NCBI RefSeq assembly: GCF_000521805.1
Contig: NZ_JAMB01000005.1
Location: forward strand, 1-64,000
Source: Marinomonas ushuaiensis DSM 15871
GTDB lineage: Bacteria; Pseudomonadota; Gammaproteobacteria; Pseudomonadales; Marinomonadaceae
Length of the DNA stretch: 64,000 nt
Direction: 5' to 3'
Positions within the stretch are counted from its first letter, which is position 1. Every line of letters starts with the position of its first letter. Positions 54,772 through 63,570 of this stretch are shown here, piece by piece. Below the pieces are notes generated by a model. That model was not told where the DNA came from, made no database searches, and was given only the letters and a program-made list of their open reading frames with translations. The position numbers were made by a program, and so were the translations under genes.

Positions 54772-56532
54772 TTAAATCGAAAAACCGAATATTAATACCA
54801 TGCCTATTGATAAATATAAGGCACGTTTTATTGTCTTAAACGGAGCGATGAGCGCCATTGAAATAAAGTAGAGTGCGAGTGCTATTTTTAATGCGCTTAA
54901 GATGGCTAAAAATGGACTTTCTCCCAGTTGAATAAGAGAAGGGTTGGCGATCATCGCTAAGGGAATTAAATACAAGCCTACGCCTAGCATCATGGCGGTA
55001 CCCGCTACTTTGAGCCAGTTTTCTTTTACCATTCCTGCGGCGATGAATACGCTGCCACAAACAGGTGGTGTGATGGTTGATAACAGAGCGAACCAAAACA
55101 CAAATAAGTGAGCCTGTAGAGGTGATAAACCTAATTGCGATAAGGCTGGCCCTGCGACAGAAATACAAATCACATAAGCGGCGGTAGTCGGTACTTCCAT
55201 TCCAAGAATTAAGCAGGCAATGGCGGTTAATAAAATCGCAGGCCAAAGCATTCCAGATGACCCTGAGATAATAAGCGAGGTAATCTTTACGCCTAAGCCC
55301 GTAATAGAAAGCACACCAACGACGATGGATGCGCATAAGATGATAGAGGCTATCATAGCGATTTGCTTGCCTGCATTAGTGCCAACATCTTCAATACGGC
55401 TTAAAATTTGCTGTTTATCGGACAGACCTTTTGAGTTAAATAAGAGCAAAATAGCCGCGCCAAAAATAGCAATGCTGGCGGCGAATTGCGGTGTATAAGC
55501 GGGTCCGAACATTCCCCAAAGTAGGATCGAAAACGGAACCATAAAAAAGCTGCAAGTAATCAATAAGTTTCGACGGCTTGGTTGCTGGTCTTTACTGACG
55601 GCTTTTAAGTCGTAACGTAGAGCGAAGGCGTCTATTCCAACCCAAACTGCCCAGAAGTACAAAATGGCAGGTAGGATCGCGGCCAGCATGATACTTTGGT
55701 AAGGAATGCCAGTTAGTTCTACCATGACAAAGGCACCAGCGCCCATTAATGGTGGCATTATTTGCCCACCGGAAGACGCGACCGCTTCGGTCGCTCCTGC
55801 TAGTGATTTTGGATAACCAAGCTTGGTCATGGCTGGCAGAGTAATCGCGCCCGTAGAGGCGACATTAGCGGAGGCGGAGCCAGAAATAGAACCAAATAAA
55901 GCAGAGGAAATAACAGATACTTTTGCAGCCCCACCTTTTAGTCGGCCTGCTGAGGTGAGCGCTAAGTTCATAAAACCTTGCCCTGCTTCTCCTGCATTAA
56001 GGACGGCGCCAAAAATAACAAAAATCGCGACGATGCTAACGGAAACGCCAGTTAATTTCCCCCAAATGCCACCTTCGGCAATGGTTAAAGTACCTAGAAA
56101 GCTACCTGTTGGTGTCCCTGGATGACCAAATTCTCCCGGTATATATTGTCCAAATAAGCCATAGCACAGCGCAATCGCTGCAACCATGGGCAATGGCCAT
56201 CCGATACAGCGCCTTGCCATTTCTAAAACACACAGGAGTAATGTCGCAGCGATCCATAATTGATAGTGTTCACTTATGTAACCGTATTGATCTGATAGCG
56301 TATCAGCATTGTATGCGACCCAAAAGGTTGCGAGTAAACCGAGTAAGGTGAAAATATAGCCTGTATAACGCTGTAAAGGGGTATTACTTAAGAAGATAAA
56401 AGCCCAAGGTAAGGCAAGTGCCATGTGCAATGGGCGACTGACTAGATTCGGTACTAGACCTGAAAAAATCAGTGTTAAATGGAAGATGATGCTAATGAAG
56501 CCAAAACCGGCCCAAAAATATTTACTAGGCAT
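54772..56532 (-). CDS. TRAP transporter fused permease (4TM/12TM, TAXI type)
   Basis: 586 residues, about 15-16 hydrophobic helices. DctQ-like and DctM-like parts are fused, as usual in TAXI TRAP systems. GSISGSASANVASTGAITLPAM and SGGQIMPPLMGAGAFVMVELTG are the DctM motifs of this group, and STITPPVCGSVFIAAGM repeats near the C-terminus. Paired with the binding protein at 56676; substrates are often glutamate or 2-oxoacids, unproven here. Confidence 0.92.
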   Translation of the reverse strand: MPSKYFWAGFGFISIIFHLTLIFSGLVPNLVSRPLHMALALPWAFIFLSNTPLQRYTGYIFTLLGLLATFWVAYNADTLSDQYGYISEHYQLWIAATLLLCVLEMARRCIGWPLPMVAAIALCYGLFGQYIPGEFGHPGTPTGSFLGTLTIAEGGIWGKLTGVSVSIVAIFVIFGAVLNAGEAGQGFMNLALTSAGRLKGGAAKVSVISSALFGSISGSASANVASTGAITLPAMTKLGYPKSLAGATEAVASSGGQIMPPLMGAGAFVMVELTGIPYQSIMLAAILPAILYFWAVWVGIDAFALRYDLKAVSKDQQPSRRNLLITCSFFMVPFSILLWGMFGPAYTPQFAASIAIFGAAILLLFNSKGLSDKQQILSRIEDVGTNAGKQIAMIASIILCASIVVGVLSITGLGVKITSLIISGSSGMLWPAILLTAIACLILGMEVPTTAAYVICISVAGPALSQLGLSPLQAHLFVFWFALLSTITPPVCGSVFIAAGMVKENWLKVAGTAMMLGVGLYLIPLAMIANPSLIQLGESPFLAILSALKIALALYFISMALIAPFKTIKRALYLSIGMVLIFGFSI

Positions 56533-56675
56533 AGATATGGCCTGTTTAAGAAATGTAATTTAATGAATAGAAACATAGAGTTAATGTTTTAAAAGTAGAA
56601 CCCATATTTCATCAAGTGAGTTCTACTTTGTATTCAGTTACTTGTTCAGTTATTTGTAGCTAATTAGCGCGACGC

Positions 56676-57629
56676 TTATTGATGTTCAGGGCTTAATGTG
56701 ACGCCCATTTCACGATAATACTTCACTGCACCCGGGTGGATTTTACCTTTGATATTACTCAACATATCGGTCGATACACCGCCCCACCAAGGAGAAACAT
56801 CAGACATTAATTTCTTCTGATTCCAAAATGCTTTTGTAAGCGTATAGGCCGTATCTTCGTCCATTGCTGTACTGGTGTAAGCGACAACAGGAAGAGACGT
56901 CGTTGATATATCTGTATCTTGTCCTGCATAAGTGCCCGCAGGAATGATCAGCTTGGTACGTTTTGATTGAGTGATTTGCTCATCGCTCAAAGATAATACT
57001 TTTATTTTCGTTCCTGCTGCGGCTTCAATGACATTGGGTGCAGGGAATGAACTAGAGGTAAAGAAGCCGTCGATTTGATCATTTTTTAAGGCTGGTACGG
57101 CATTAGATAATTCAACTTGGGCGAGGTCAACTTTGCCTTCTAAGCCAAACATTTTTAGATATTTTGCGCCTTCTGTTGCACCAAACGTACCCTTACCAAG
57201 TAATATTTTTTTGCCTTCTAATTCTGCAAAACTATTGATACCACTTTTTTCTGACACAACAACATGCATAGTCAAAGATGGGATAGGGAAGAGTGCTCGG
57301 ATTTCATCAAATTTTGGATTATTTTTGTTTTTAAACATCGCTTCACTATTTTGCGCTAAGCTAACTAACGCAGGCGGCGTAGTGAAAATATAATTAGCGC
57401 CTCTAAAAGCAGACTCCATGACGTTTTGAACAGACCCTTGGCTTTCTTCAACCGTCACAATTAGGTCACTGTTTGTATCTCTTTTTACGGCTTGAGAAAG
57501 CTCTACTGCCATTTGGTAATAAGAGGAACTTGTTTTGGCTGACTTATAGGTGATTTGAGTTTGAGCGAAGCCAAATTGTGTAACAGCTAAACCAATTGCA
57601 GTACTGATTAACGCTTTATAAAGTTTCAT
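56676..57629 (-). CDS. TAXI-family TRAP solute-binding protein
   Basis: 317 residues: signal peptide (1-22, VTQFGFAQT), then the TAXI fold (TSSSYYQMAVELSQAVKRDTNSDLIVTVEESQGSVQNVMES..NYIFTTPPAL). KILLGKGTFGATEGAKYLKMFGL corresponds to the usual segment. Delivers its ligand to the fused permease. 143 bp to that gene. Confidence 0.9.
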   Translation of the reverse strand: MKLYKALISTAIGLAVTQFGFAQTQITYKSAKTSSSYYQMAVELSQAVKRDTNSDLIVTVEESQGSVQNVMESAFRGANYIFTTPPALVSLAQNSEAMFKNKNNPKFDEIRALFPIPSLTMHVVVSEKSGINSFAELEGKKILLGKGTFGATEGAKYLKMFGLEGKVDLAQVELSNAVPALKNDQIDGFFTSSSFPAPNVIEAAAGTKIKVLSLSDEQITQSKRTKLIIPAGTYAGQDTDISTTSLPVVAYTSTAMDEDTAYTLTKAFWNQKKLMSDVSPWWGGVSTDMLSNIKGKIHPGAVKYYREMGVTLSPEHQ

Positions 57630-57858
57630 TTAAGCTAGTCTCTTTGTTATTTATTTTGTTATTTCCAAATTCTACCAAGATAATGACAGTTATGTACATT
57701 CAGGGTCAGGAAAACTCGTCAGTGAAACTCCAGCTGCTATTTCCAGCGTTAGGTTTTATCGAACAAAAACCATTACAGCCGCCTTTGATCTATGTTGTAT
57801 AGTTAAGCTGTTTACGACTGCAGTTCATTATGGTTGTTGTCGTTAACCTTCCTTATTA

Positions 57859-59376
57859 ATGAGAGTTAAGACCAAGTTGAATAAAAAAGAAACCGGTAAT
57901 TGGGGATCTTGTCCTGAATGTCAGGGCCAAGGCAAAAGAAGCCGGCGACTCCGTAAAAAAATCCGCCTGTTGTATTTAAAGCAGTTGGCTGAATTTGAAA
58001 AGTCAGGCGCAGAAGGTATAGAGCCTGTGCGCCCTAAAGGCCATCTTGAGTCTTGTTCATATTGCGCTGGCACTGGGTTGTTTTCTACTGAATCTTCTCC
58101 TTCTTTAAATGTGGAAAACTATCCTCATGTTGCCATTATCGGTGGTGGAATTGGCGGTGTTGCTTTAGCGGTAGCCTGTTTACATCGTGGCATTCCTTTT
58201 ACACTTTATGAGCGTGATAGCGGTTTTGATGCTCGTTCTCAAGGTTATGGTTTGACTCTGCAGCAAGCGACGAAAGCCATCGAAGGTTTGGGAATTACCG
58301 CATTAAAAGAAGGCGTGGTCTCCACAAGACATTTGGTTCATACCCCAGAAGGGAAAGTTGTAGGCGAATGGGGCATGCGAAAGTGGATGCAGTCGGATGA
58401 CAATTCAGCTTCTAATACTTCTCAACCATCAGAGGTAAAACAAGCGGTGCCAAAGCGTACCAACGTGCATATTGCTCGGCAGTCATTACGTTTGGCTTTG
58501 TTAGAACAATTAGGCGGGTATGACAAAGTAAAATGGAATCATCAATTGCTTGGCTTCTCTGACGGTAAAGATGGTGTTGCGTTGAGATTTTCAATTGATG
58601 GAGAATTAAAAAACGCGAAAGCGGATCTTATTGTCGGAGCCGATGGTATTCGCAGCGTAGTGCGCCAACAGTTGATTGGCGAAGAAACTACGCCTTTACG
58701 TTACCTTGGTTGTATTGTTATTTTGGGGATTTGCCCTTTGAGTGAACTTGAAGGTATAGAAAGTGATTTGTTGGATTCCGCAACCGTCTTTCAGACAGCG
58801 AATGGCAATGAACGAATCTATATTATGCCGTATTCGTCTGATTCTGTAATGTGGCAACTTAGTTTTCCAATGTCAGAACAAGATGCCAAAGTATTGAGTG
58901 CGCAAGGCGCTCAAGCGCTTAAGGAAGAAGCGTGTCGAAGAACGCAATGGCATGATCCTATTCCTCAGATTTTGTCAGCAACAAATGCAATGTATGTGTC
59001 TGGATATCCGGTTTATGATCGAGAGTTATTGACGTCGGAGTTACTGGAGAAAGGTCCTCATAATAAAGGCGGTAATGTAACCTTGATCGGAGATGCGGCT
59101 CATCCAATGAGCCCATTTAAAGGTCAAGGTGCAAACCAAGCTTTATTGGATGCGTTAGCTTTGGCGAGAAATATAACCAAAGGTTGTTGGTCTTTGTCTC
59201 AGTGGCGTGAAGTAGGTTTAAGGTGCAGCGTTTTAACCGAATTTGAAGCTGAGATGTTAGAGCGCAGTGCAGTGAAAGTAGAGGGCTCTGCTGAGGCTGC
59301 TGAGTTTTTACATTCTGATGTTGTGTTACATGAAGGTGACGAACCAAGAGGTCGTTCTTTAAAAAGAACATCATGA
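57859..59376 (+). CDS. FAD-dependent monooxygenase with N-terminal CxxCxGxG zinc-finger segment
   Basis: 505 residues. The first 75 residues hold two DnaJ-type motifs, CPECQGQGK (18-26) and CSYCAGTGL (66-74), separated by a basic Arg/Lys helix; each gives a Cys pair, so one zinc site is likely. From residue 90 a group A flavin monooxygenase follows: GGGIGGVALAVACLHRGIPF (Rossmann), GADGIRSVVR (DG motif) and GDAAHPMSPFKGQGANQALL (GD motif). Aromatic-ring hydroxylase fold; substrate unknown. The Zn segment is unusual in this class. Confidence 0.85.
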   Translation: MRVKTKLNKKETGNWGSCPECQGQGKRSRRLRKKIRLLYLKQLAEFEKSGAEGIEPVRPKGHLESCSYCAGTGLFSTESSPSLNVENYPHVAIIGGGIGGVALAVACLHRGIPFTLYERDSGFDARSQGYGLTLQQATKAIEGLGITALKEGVVSTRHLVHTPEGKVVGEWGMRKWMQSDDNSASNTSQPSEVKQAVPKRTNVHIARQSLRLALLEQLGGYDKVKWNHQLLGFSDGKDGVALRFSIDGELKNAKADLIVGADGIRSVVRQQLIGEETTPLRYLGCIVILGICPLSELEGIESDLLDSATVFQTANGNERIYIMPYSSDSVMWQLSFPMSEQDAKVLSAQGAQALKEEACRRTQWHDPIPQILSATNAMYVSGYPVYDRELLTSELLEKGPHNKGGNVTLIGDAAHPMSPFKGQGANQALLDALALARNITKGCWSLSQWREVGLRCSVLTEFEAEMLERSAVKVEGSAEAAEFLHSDVVLHEGDEPRGRSLKRTS

Positions 59377-59378
59377 AC

Positions 59379-59415
59379 ATTCAATCTAATTCAATCTAAT
59401 TCAATCTAATTCAAT
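59379..59415 (+). repeat. 10-bp tandem repeat
   Basis: tcaatctaat repeated three times with a half copy (tcaat), just after the monooxygenase stop. Could vary in copy number. Confidence 0.8.
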
Positions 59416-59464
59416 GGTTGTGAACGGATCGTAATTTCACATTTTAAGGCTATAAATTAATATC

Positions 59465-60418
59465 ATGACAAGAAAAATATTAAGTTTGAAAGGTAAAAGA
59501 ACCAGTGACATCAATCCTGTTGAAACGATTGAAGATCAATATCCTAATGACCCACAAAAACGTTTTTTAAATGGCGTCGCGATTCATCCTGCTCCTTGTA
59601 TTTGCTTAGAGTCTGGCTCTGCAGAACGAACTGTGCGAGCGATGGACTTGATTACGCCAATTGGTATGGGGCAACGCGGTTTGATTGTCGCACCACCGGG
59701 GTCGGGTAAAACGACGATGCTAAAGCACATTTGTCAGTCCGTCGGCAAAGCTTACCCAGAGATAAAGTTGTATGCCTTGTTGATTGATGAACGACCAGAA
59801 GAAGTCACCGATTTCAAACGTAGTGTACCGGCAGAAGTTCACGCGTCTTCGTCAGATGCAAGTTACGCTGAACACGTTCGTGTGGCTGACCGCTTACTTG
59901 ACAAAGCACGTAAGGAAGCAGGTGAAGGTAATGACGTAATGATAGTGATTGACTCGCTGACGCGGCTCTCACGCGTTCACAATGCTGAAACCAAAGGCAG
60001 TGGTCGAACTATGACAGGCGGAATTGATACGCGAGCGCTAGAAATACCACGAAAGCTTTTTGGTGCCGCCAGAAATATTGAAAACGGTGGCTCATTGACA
60101 ATTTTGGCAACAATTCTGGTTGAGACTGGGAGCCGAATGGATCAGGTGATTTTTGAAGAGTTTAAAGGCACAGGTAATATGGAAATTGTGCTGTCACGTG
60201 AAGCAGCAAGCCATCGAATCTTTCCCGCAATTGATATTGCGAAAAGCAGTACTCGCCGAGAGGAACTTCTTATAGATGGGAAAAACCTTGAAAAGGTTAG
60301 GGCGTTGCGTCGATCATTGACTCATCTTAAGCCTGTAGATGGTGCCCAGAAGTTGGTTGAGTTATTAGAAGAATACCCAACTAATACGGAGTTATTGACG
60401 TCTTTTTCAGTAACATAA
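59465..60418 (+). CDS. Rho-like RNA helicase/ATPase lacking the N-terminal RNA-binding domain
   Basis: 317 residues; cellular Rho is about 420. Residues 75-end are a Rho motor: GQRGLIVAPPGSGKTTML (Walker A), LLIDERPEEVTDFKR (catalytic Glu and valve region), VIDSLTRLSRVHN (Walker B), a Q-loop-like SGRTMTGGID, GTGNMEIVLSR with EEFKGTGN (R loop), and SSTRREELL (arginine finger). Residues 1-40 replace the helix bundle plus cold-shock domain that form Rho's primary RNA site. ATG 59465 has no good Shine-Dalgarno sequence. A paralogue is likely, with true Rho elsewhere. Confidence 0.88.
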   Translation: MTRKILSLKGKRTSDINPVETIEDQYPNDPQKRFLNGVAIHPAPCICLESGSAERTVRAMDLITPIGMGQRGLIVAPPGSGKTTMLKHICQSVGKAYPEIKLYALLIDERPEEVTDFKRSVPAEVHASSSDASYAEHVRVADRLLDKARKEAGEGNDVMIVIDSLTRLSRVHNAETKGSGRTMTGGIDTRALEIPRKLFGAARNIENGGSLTILATILVETGSRMDQVIFEEFKGTGNMEIVLSREAASHRIFPAIDIAKSSTRREELLIDGKNLEKVRALRRSLTHLKPVDGAQKLVELLEEYPTNTELLTSFSVT

Positions 60419-60423
60419 AAAAA

Positions 60424-60458
60424 GCCAGATCACTTAAATTTAAGTCATCTGGCCTTTT
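60424..60458. terminator. Terminator after the Rho-like gene
   Basis: Hairpin gccagat (60424-60430) / atctggc (60447-60453) with an inner actt/aagt pairing across one C-C mismatch, T run on the right and A run on the left; serves both convergent genes. Confidence 0.8.
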
Positions 60459-60475
60459 AGTAAGTAGGTTTTAAT

Positions 60476-61021
60476 TTAACGAGATGCGTTATTTATGAAG
60501 GTTGGTTGATGCTTTTCTTCATCTAAAGATTCTGAGTCCGGATCTTCTAAATCCGAAATGTTTTGACTTGAATGGCTTGGATCCAAGCGACCTGTCTCTA
60601 AAGGATCTGCATCTAAGCGATCTATGTCCGATCCCTCTAAATCTGGAGATTGATATTTCGATAACATCTTTTCAGACGGATTTGTAATGCCTGTAAATTT
60701 GCCTCCGGTTTCAATACTCAAATTATCGCTGTATATTGTTCCGCTTACGCTACCATGGCTGAGAATTTCAATGTGTGCAGCACGACATGTCCCTTCAAAT
60801 TCACCGTTAATGATTAGTCGGTCAGTCGTTATTTCACCAACGACGTAACCTGATTCACTAATCTTAATTTGATTAGAAGCTTCTATTTGGCCTTCAACAT
60901 GACCGTCAATTTGCAGTCGATTCTCTACTCTAATGTGGCCGTTAATTGTGCAGCCTTCTGCGATGAGAGTTGTAGCTGATGACTGACTCTTAACTCCGTG
61001 GTTTCGACTAAAGATTCCCAT
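60476..61021 (-). CDS. Bactofilin (polymer-forming cytoskeletal protein)
   Basis: 181 residues. ATTLIAEGCTINGHIRVENRLQIDGHVEGQIEASNQIKISESG is the bactofilin beta-helix repeat, about 17-115; the C-terminal 60 residues are Asp/Ser/Leu-rich and probably disordered. Bactofilins form filaments and often position cell-wall enzymes. Its start (ATG 61021, AAGAGG 6 bp upstream) lies inside the preceding peptidase gene, overlapping by 97 bp. Confidence 0.9.
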   Translation of the reverse strand: MGIFSRNHGVKSQSSATTLIAEGCTINGHIRVENRLQIDGHVEGQIEASNQIKISESGYVVGEITTDRLIINGEFEGTCRAAHIEILSHGSVSGTIYSDNLSIETGGKFTGITNPSEKMLSKYQSPDLEGSDIDRLDADPLETGRLDPSHSSQNISDLEDPDSESLDEEKHQPTFINNASR

Positions 61022-61875
61022 CGTATGCCTCTTATGTTCTTAAAAATTCCATCAAAATTATCAACATTCCAACCCAAAAAAGGTTTTGGGTTTAATGCTC
61101 TTCCTACAAATCTTATTTCATAATGAAGGTGTGGCCCAGAGGATAACCCAGTATTTCCTGAATAAGCGATTAAGTCACCTTTTTTAACGAAATCACCTTT
61201 GCTAACAGCGAATTTGCTTAAATGTGAATAAGAGCTGGAAAAACCGTGTGAATGAAGAAGTCTGAGAAAATTGCCAGAGCCTTGGTTGCTTGGGCGTATC
61301 ACTTCAACCGCTCCATCAGCTGGTGCGTAAACGGGTGTGCCAGTATTGACGGCAAAATCTTGGCCGCGATGAAATTTCTTAATACCTGTTACAGGGTGTA
61401 TACGTTCGCCATAACCAGAAGAGGTTCTTGCGTTTTTGACTGGCGGACCACTGGGGATTTGGGTCAACATAGCGACTCGAATAGACGAATTAATTGCTGC
61501 TGTATCTAAGCGTGACTCAAGTTCACTATTGGGCTGATTATCCATGTCTAGTAATTTTTCTAAATCATCTAATCGATCAGAAACTAAAAGCATTTTTTCT
61601 TCTCGTTCTGATAAATCACGTTCTAAATTGGTTTTTAATTCTGTTAATGAGGTGATTTCTCTAGTCAACGAAGATGATTTATTTTCCAGTTCGCGGAGCT
61701 TTATTTTAGAAAATTCTGCATCATTAACAAGGTAGTAAATTATTCCAGCTGTTAGTAACACTCCGATAAAAACCATATAGCTGAAGAACTTGAATGTATG
61801 ACGGCTTTTCTTACCAAAACTAAAGTGCTTGGTACCGTGAATCGAGGAAATGGATATAGTTATGTTATCTTTCAT
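60925..61875 (-). CDS. M23-family peptidoglycan peptidase, membrane-anchored
   Basis: 316 residues: cytoplasmic N-terminus, one transmembrane helix (about 30-49, FFSYMVFIGVLLTAGIIYYLV), a periplasmic coiled coil (about 56-110), and the LytM domain with HRGQDFAVNTGTPVYAPADG, the catalytic H-x-H in SGPHLHYEIRF, and RALNPKPFLGW. About 45 residues follow the domain, their reading frame overlapping bactofilin. Peptidase-bactofilin pairs are common and act together on cell shape. Confidence 0.9.
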   Translation of the reverse strand: MKDNITISISSIHGTKHFSFGKKSRHTFKFFSYMVFIGVLLTAGIIYYLVNDAEFSKIKLRELENKSSSLTREITSLTELKTNLERDLSEREEKMLLVSDRLDDLEKLLDMDNQPNSELESRLDTAAINSSIRVAMLTQIPSGPPVKNARTSSGYGERIHPVTGIKKFHRGQDFAVNTGTPVYAPADGAVEVIRPSNQGSGNFLRLLHSHGFSSSYSHLSKFAVSKGDFVKKGDLIAYSGNTGLSSGPHLHYEIRFVGRALNPKPFLGWNVDNFDGIFKNIRGIRWESLVETTELRVSHQLQLSSQKAAQLTATLE

Positions 61876-62153
61876 TGAACTACTTTTTTACCAACATCAT
61901 ATTTTGCCGTTTGAATAGACTGCATGTTATCTATTTTGTGTACTTTTGTACGGTTTTTTCTGATTTTTTTACAATTGATTTAGCTAATAGGTGGGATGCT
62001 TACAGTAAATTGGTGGTGTTCTTGAGATTACAGTGTTCTGTGTAGTCGGTTTTTTGAGGAGGATGAGTAAAAAGATCGCCTAAACCTCATAGCATTAAAG
62101 CTGAATAAGGTTAGGGATCTGTTTTTTTAATATCAAATGACTATTTTTAATAT

Positions 62154-63350
62154 TTAACGGTTCGCTTTACGAACATAATTCAAGATTGATACGGGTACGA
62201 CTTTTCGTACTGGAAAACCGTCTATTTCTTTGCGTTTGATGATGTGTTTCAAACGGCTTTCAATGGCGCATAGATTTTTAAAGTCACCCATGGCAACAAA
62301 AGAAATGGCTTCGCCTGTAGCGCCAGCACGACCGGTTCGGCCAATGCGGTGAATGTATTCTTCTGGTTTGAAAGGTAAGTCGTAATTGACGACACGGCTT
62401 AAGTCACCGATGTCGATACCACGGGCAGCGACGCCTGTTGCAACGAGATACTTTAGTTTGCCTGATTTGAAGTCGCCAAGAATTTTTTCACGCATAGCTT
62501 GGCTTCTATCACCATGAATCGAATCTGCTTCAATGCCGCGTTTTGCTAACTGGTCGACGAGTTTGGCCGCACCATGTTTTTTCTCGATAAAAATAAGCGC
62601 TTGATCCCATTTTTGTTCTTTAATCAAATGGCTCAGTAAGGCAGATTTAGTGTCTTTATCAACAGTGATTAACCACTGATTGATATTTGGAGCCGCTTTG
62701 GTTTTCGGTGAGATAGAAATCTCAACTGCTTGATCACTTGCTTTGTCGTCAGAGAAACCATAGGAGAGGGCGCGAACGTCGTCTGTCATGGTCGCTGAGA
62801 AGAGTAGATTTTGACGAGCTTCTGGTAAGCGATCGATAATCTTATTGATATCACCAACAAAGCCCATGTCGACCATTCTGTCTGCTTCATCTAAAACTAA
62901 GACTTCAAGTTTATCGAAATGCAGCGCACGTTGGTGAATCAGGTCCAGTAATCGACCCGGTGTCGCTACTAGAATATCAACGCCTTCGATTAAACGTTGT
63001 TTTTGAGTTTCAGTATCAACACCACCATAAATCGCCATAGAGGTGAGGTTCATATGTTTGCTGTATAAAGCAACGTTTGCCTCAACTTGAACCGATAATT
63101 CTCGTGTTGGTGTCAAAATTAGAGCGCGGACACGTTTGCCACGTAAAGTTTGTACTTTACTGAACCTTTCTAAGATCGGTAGCACGAAAGCGGCTGTTTT
63201 ACCTGTTCCCGTTTGCGCCGTGGCAATAAGATCTTTGCCTGACATAATGACAGGAATGGCTTGTTTTTGAATTGGGGTTGGCGTTGTGTAACCCAACTCT
63301 TTGATAGCTTGTGCAATTGGGCTACATAACCCAAGTTTTGAAAATAACAT
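62154..63350 (-). CDS. DEAD-box RNA helicase (RhlE-like)
   Basis: 398 residues. Q motif (FSKLGLCSPIAQAIKELGYTTPTPIQKQAIP), AQTGTGKTAAF, PTRELS, GGVDTETQ, TPGRLLD, DEADRMVDMGF, SAT, the HGDRSQ and ATGVAARGIDI motifs, and HRIGRTGRAG. Short C-terminal tail after the second RecA domain. RNA remodelling in ribosome assembly or mRNA turnover. Closest to RhlE by the early motifs; other minimal DEAD proteins are possible. Confidence 0.88.
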   Translation of the reverse strand: MLFSKLGLCSPIAQAIKELGYTTPTPIQKQAIPVIMSGKDLIATAQTGTGKTAAFVLPILERFSKVQTLRGKRVRALILTPTRELSVQVEANVALYSKHMNLTSMAIYGGVDTETQKQRLIEGVDILVATPGRLLDLIHQRALHFDKLEVLVLDEADRMVDMGFVGDINKIIDRLPEARQNLLFSATMTDDVRALSYGFSDDKASDQAVEISISPKTKAAPNINQWLITVDKDTKSALLSHLIKEQKWDQALIFIEKKHGAAKLVDQLAKRGIEADSIHGDRSQAMREKILGDFKSGKLKYLVATGVAARGIDIGDLSRVVNYDLPFKPEEYIHRIGRTGRAGATGEAISFVAMGDFKNLCAIESRLKHIIKRKEIDGFPVRKVVPVSILNYVRKANR

Positions 63351-63570
63351 AAAAGAGGCTCGGACAGGTTGTCGTCAGGATGGCTTTATAAAGAGAGTCT
63401 TAAAATTCTTAATGTAAGTAACGTACAGTGATTAATAAGACGAATGTGCCGCAGTATAGCGCAAAAGCCATCGGTCGTTGTTTTAACTTTGTAAATATTA
63501 ATGAGCCGTTGATAATTCTTGTCGAGAAAGGATAATGTCCGACATTCTCACCGTTTTAATGTTGCCAACC

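Noticed and set aside
59379..59415. CRISPR array
   Set aside because: Tandem units of 10 bp without spacers; not a CRISPR.
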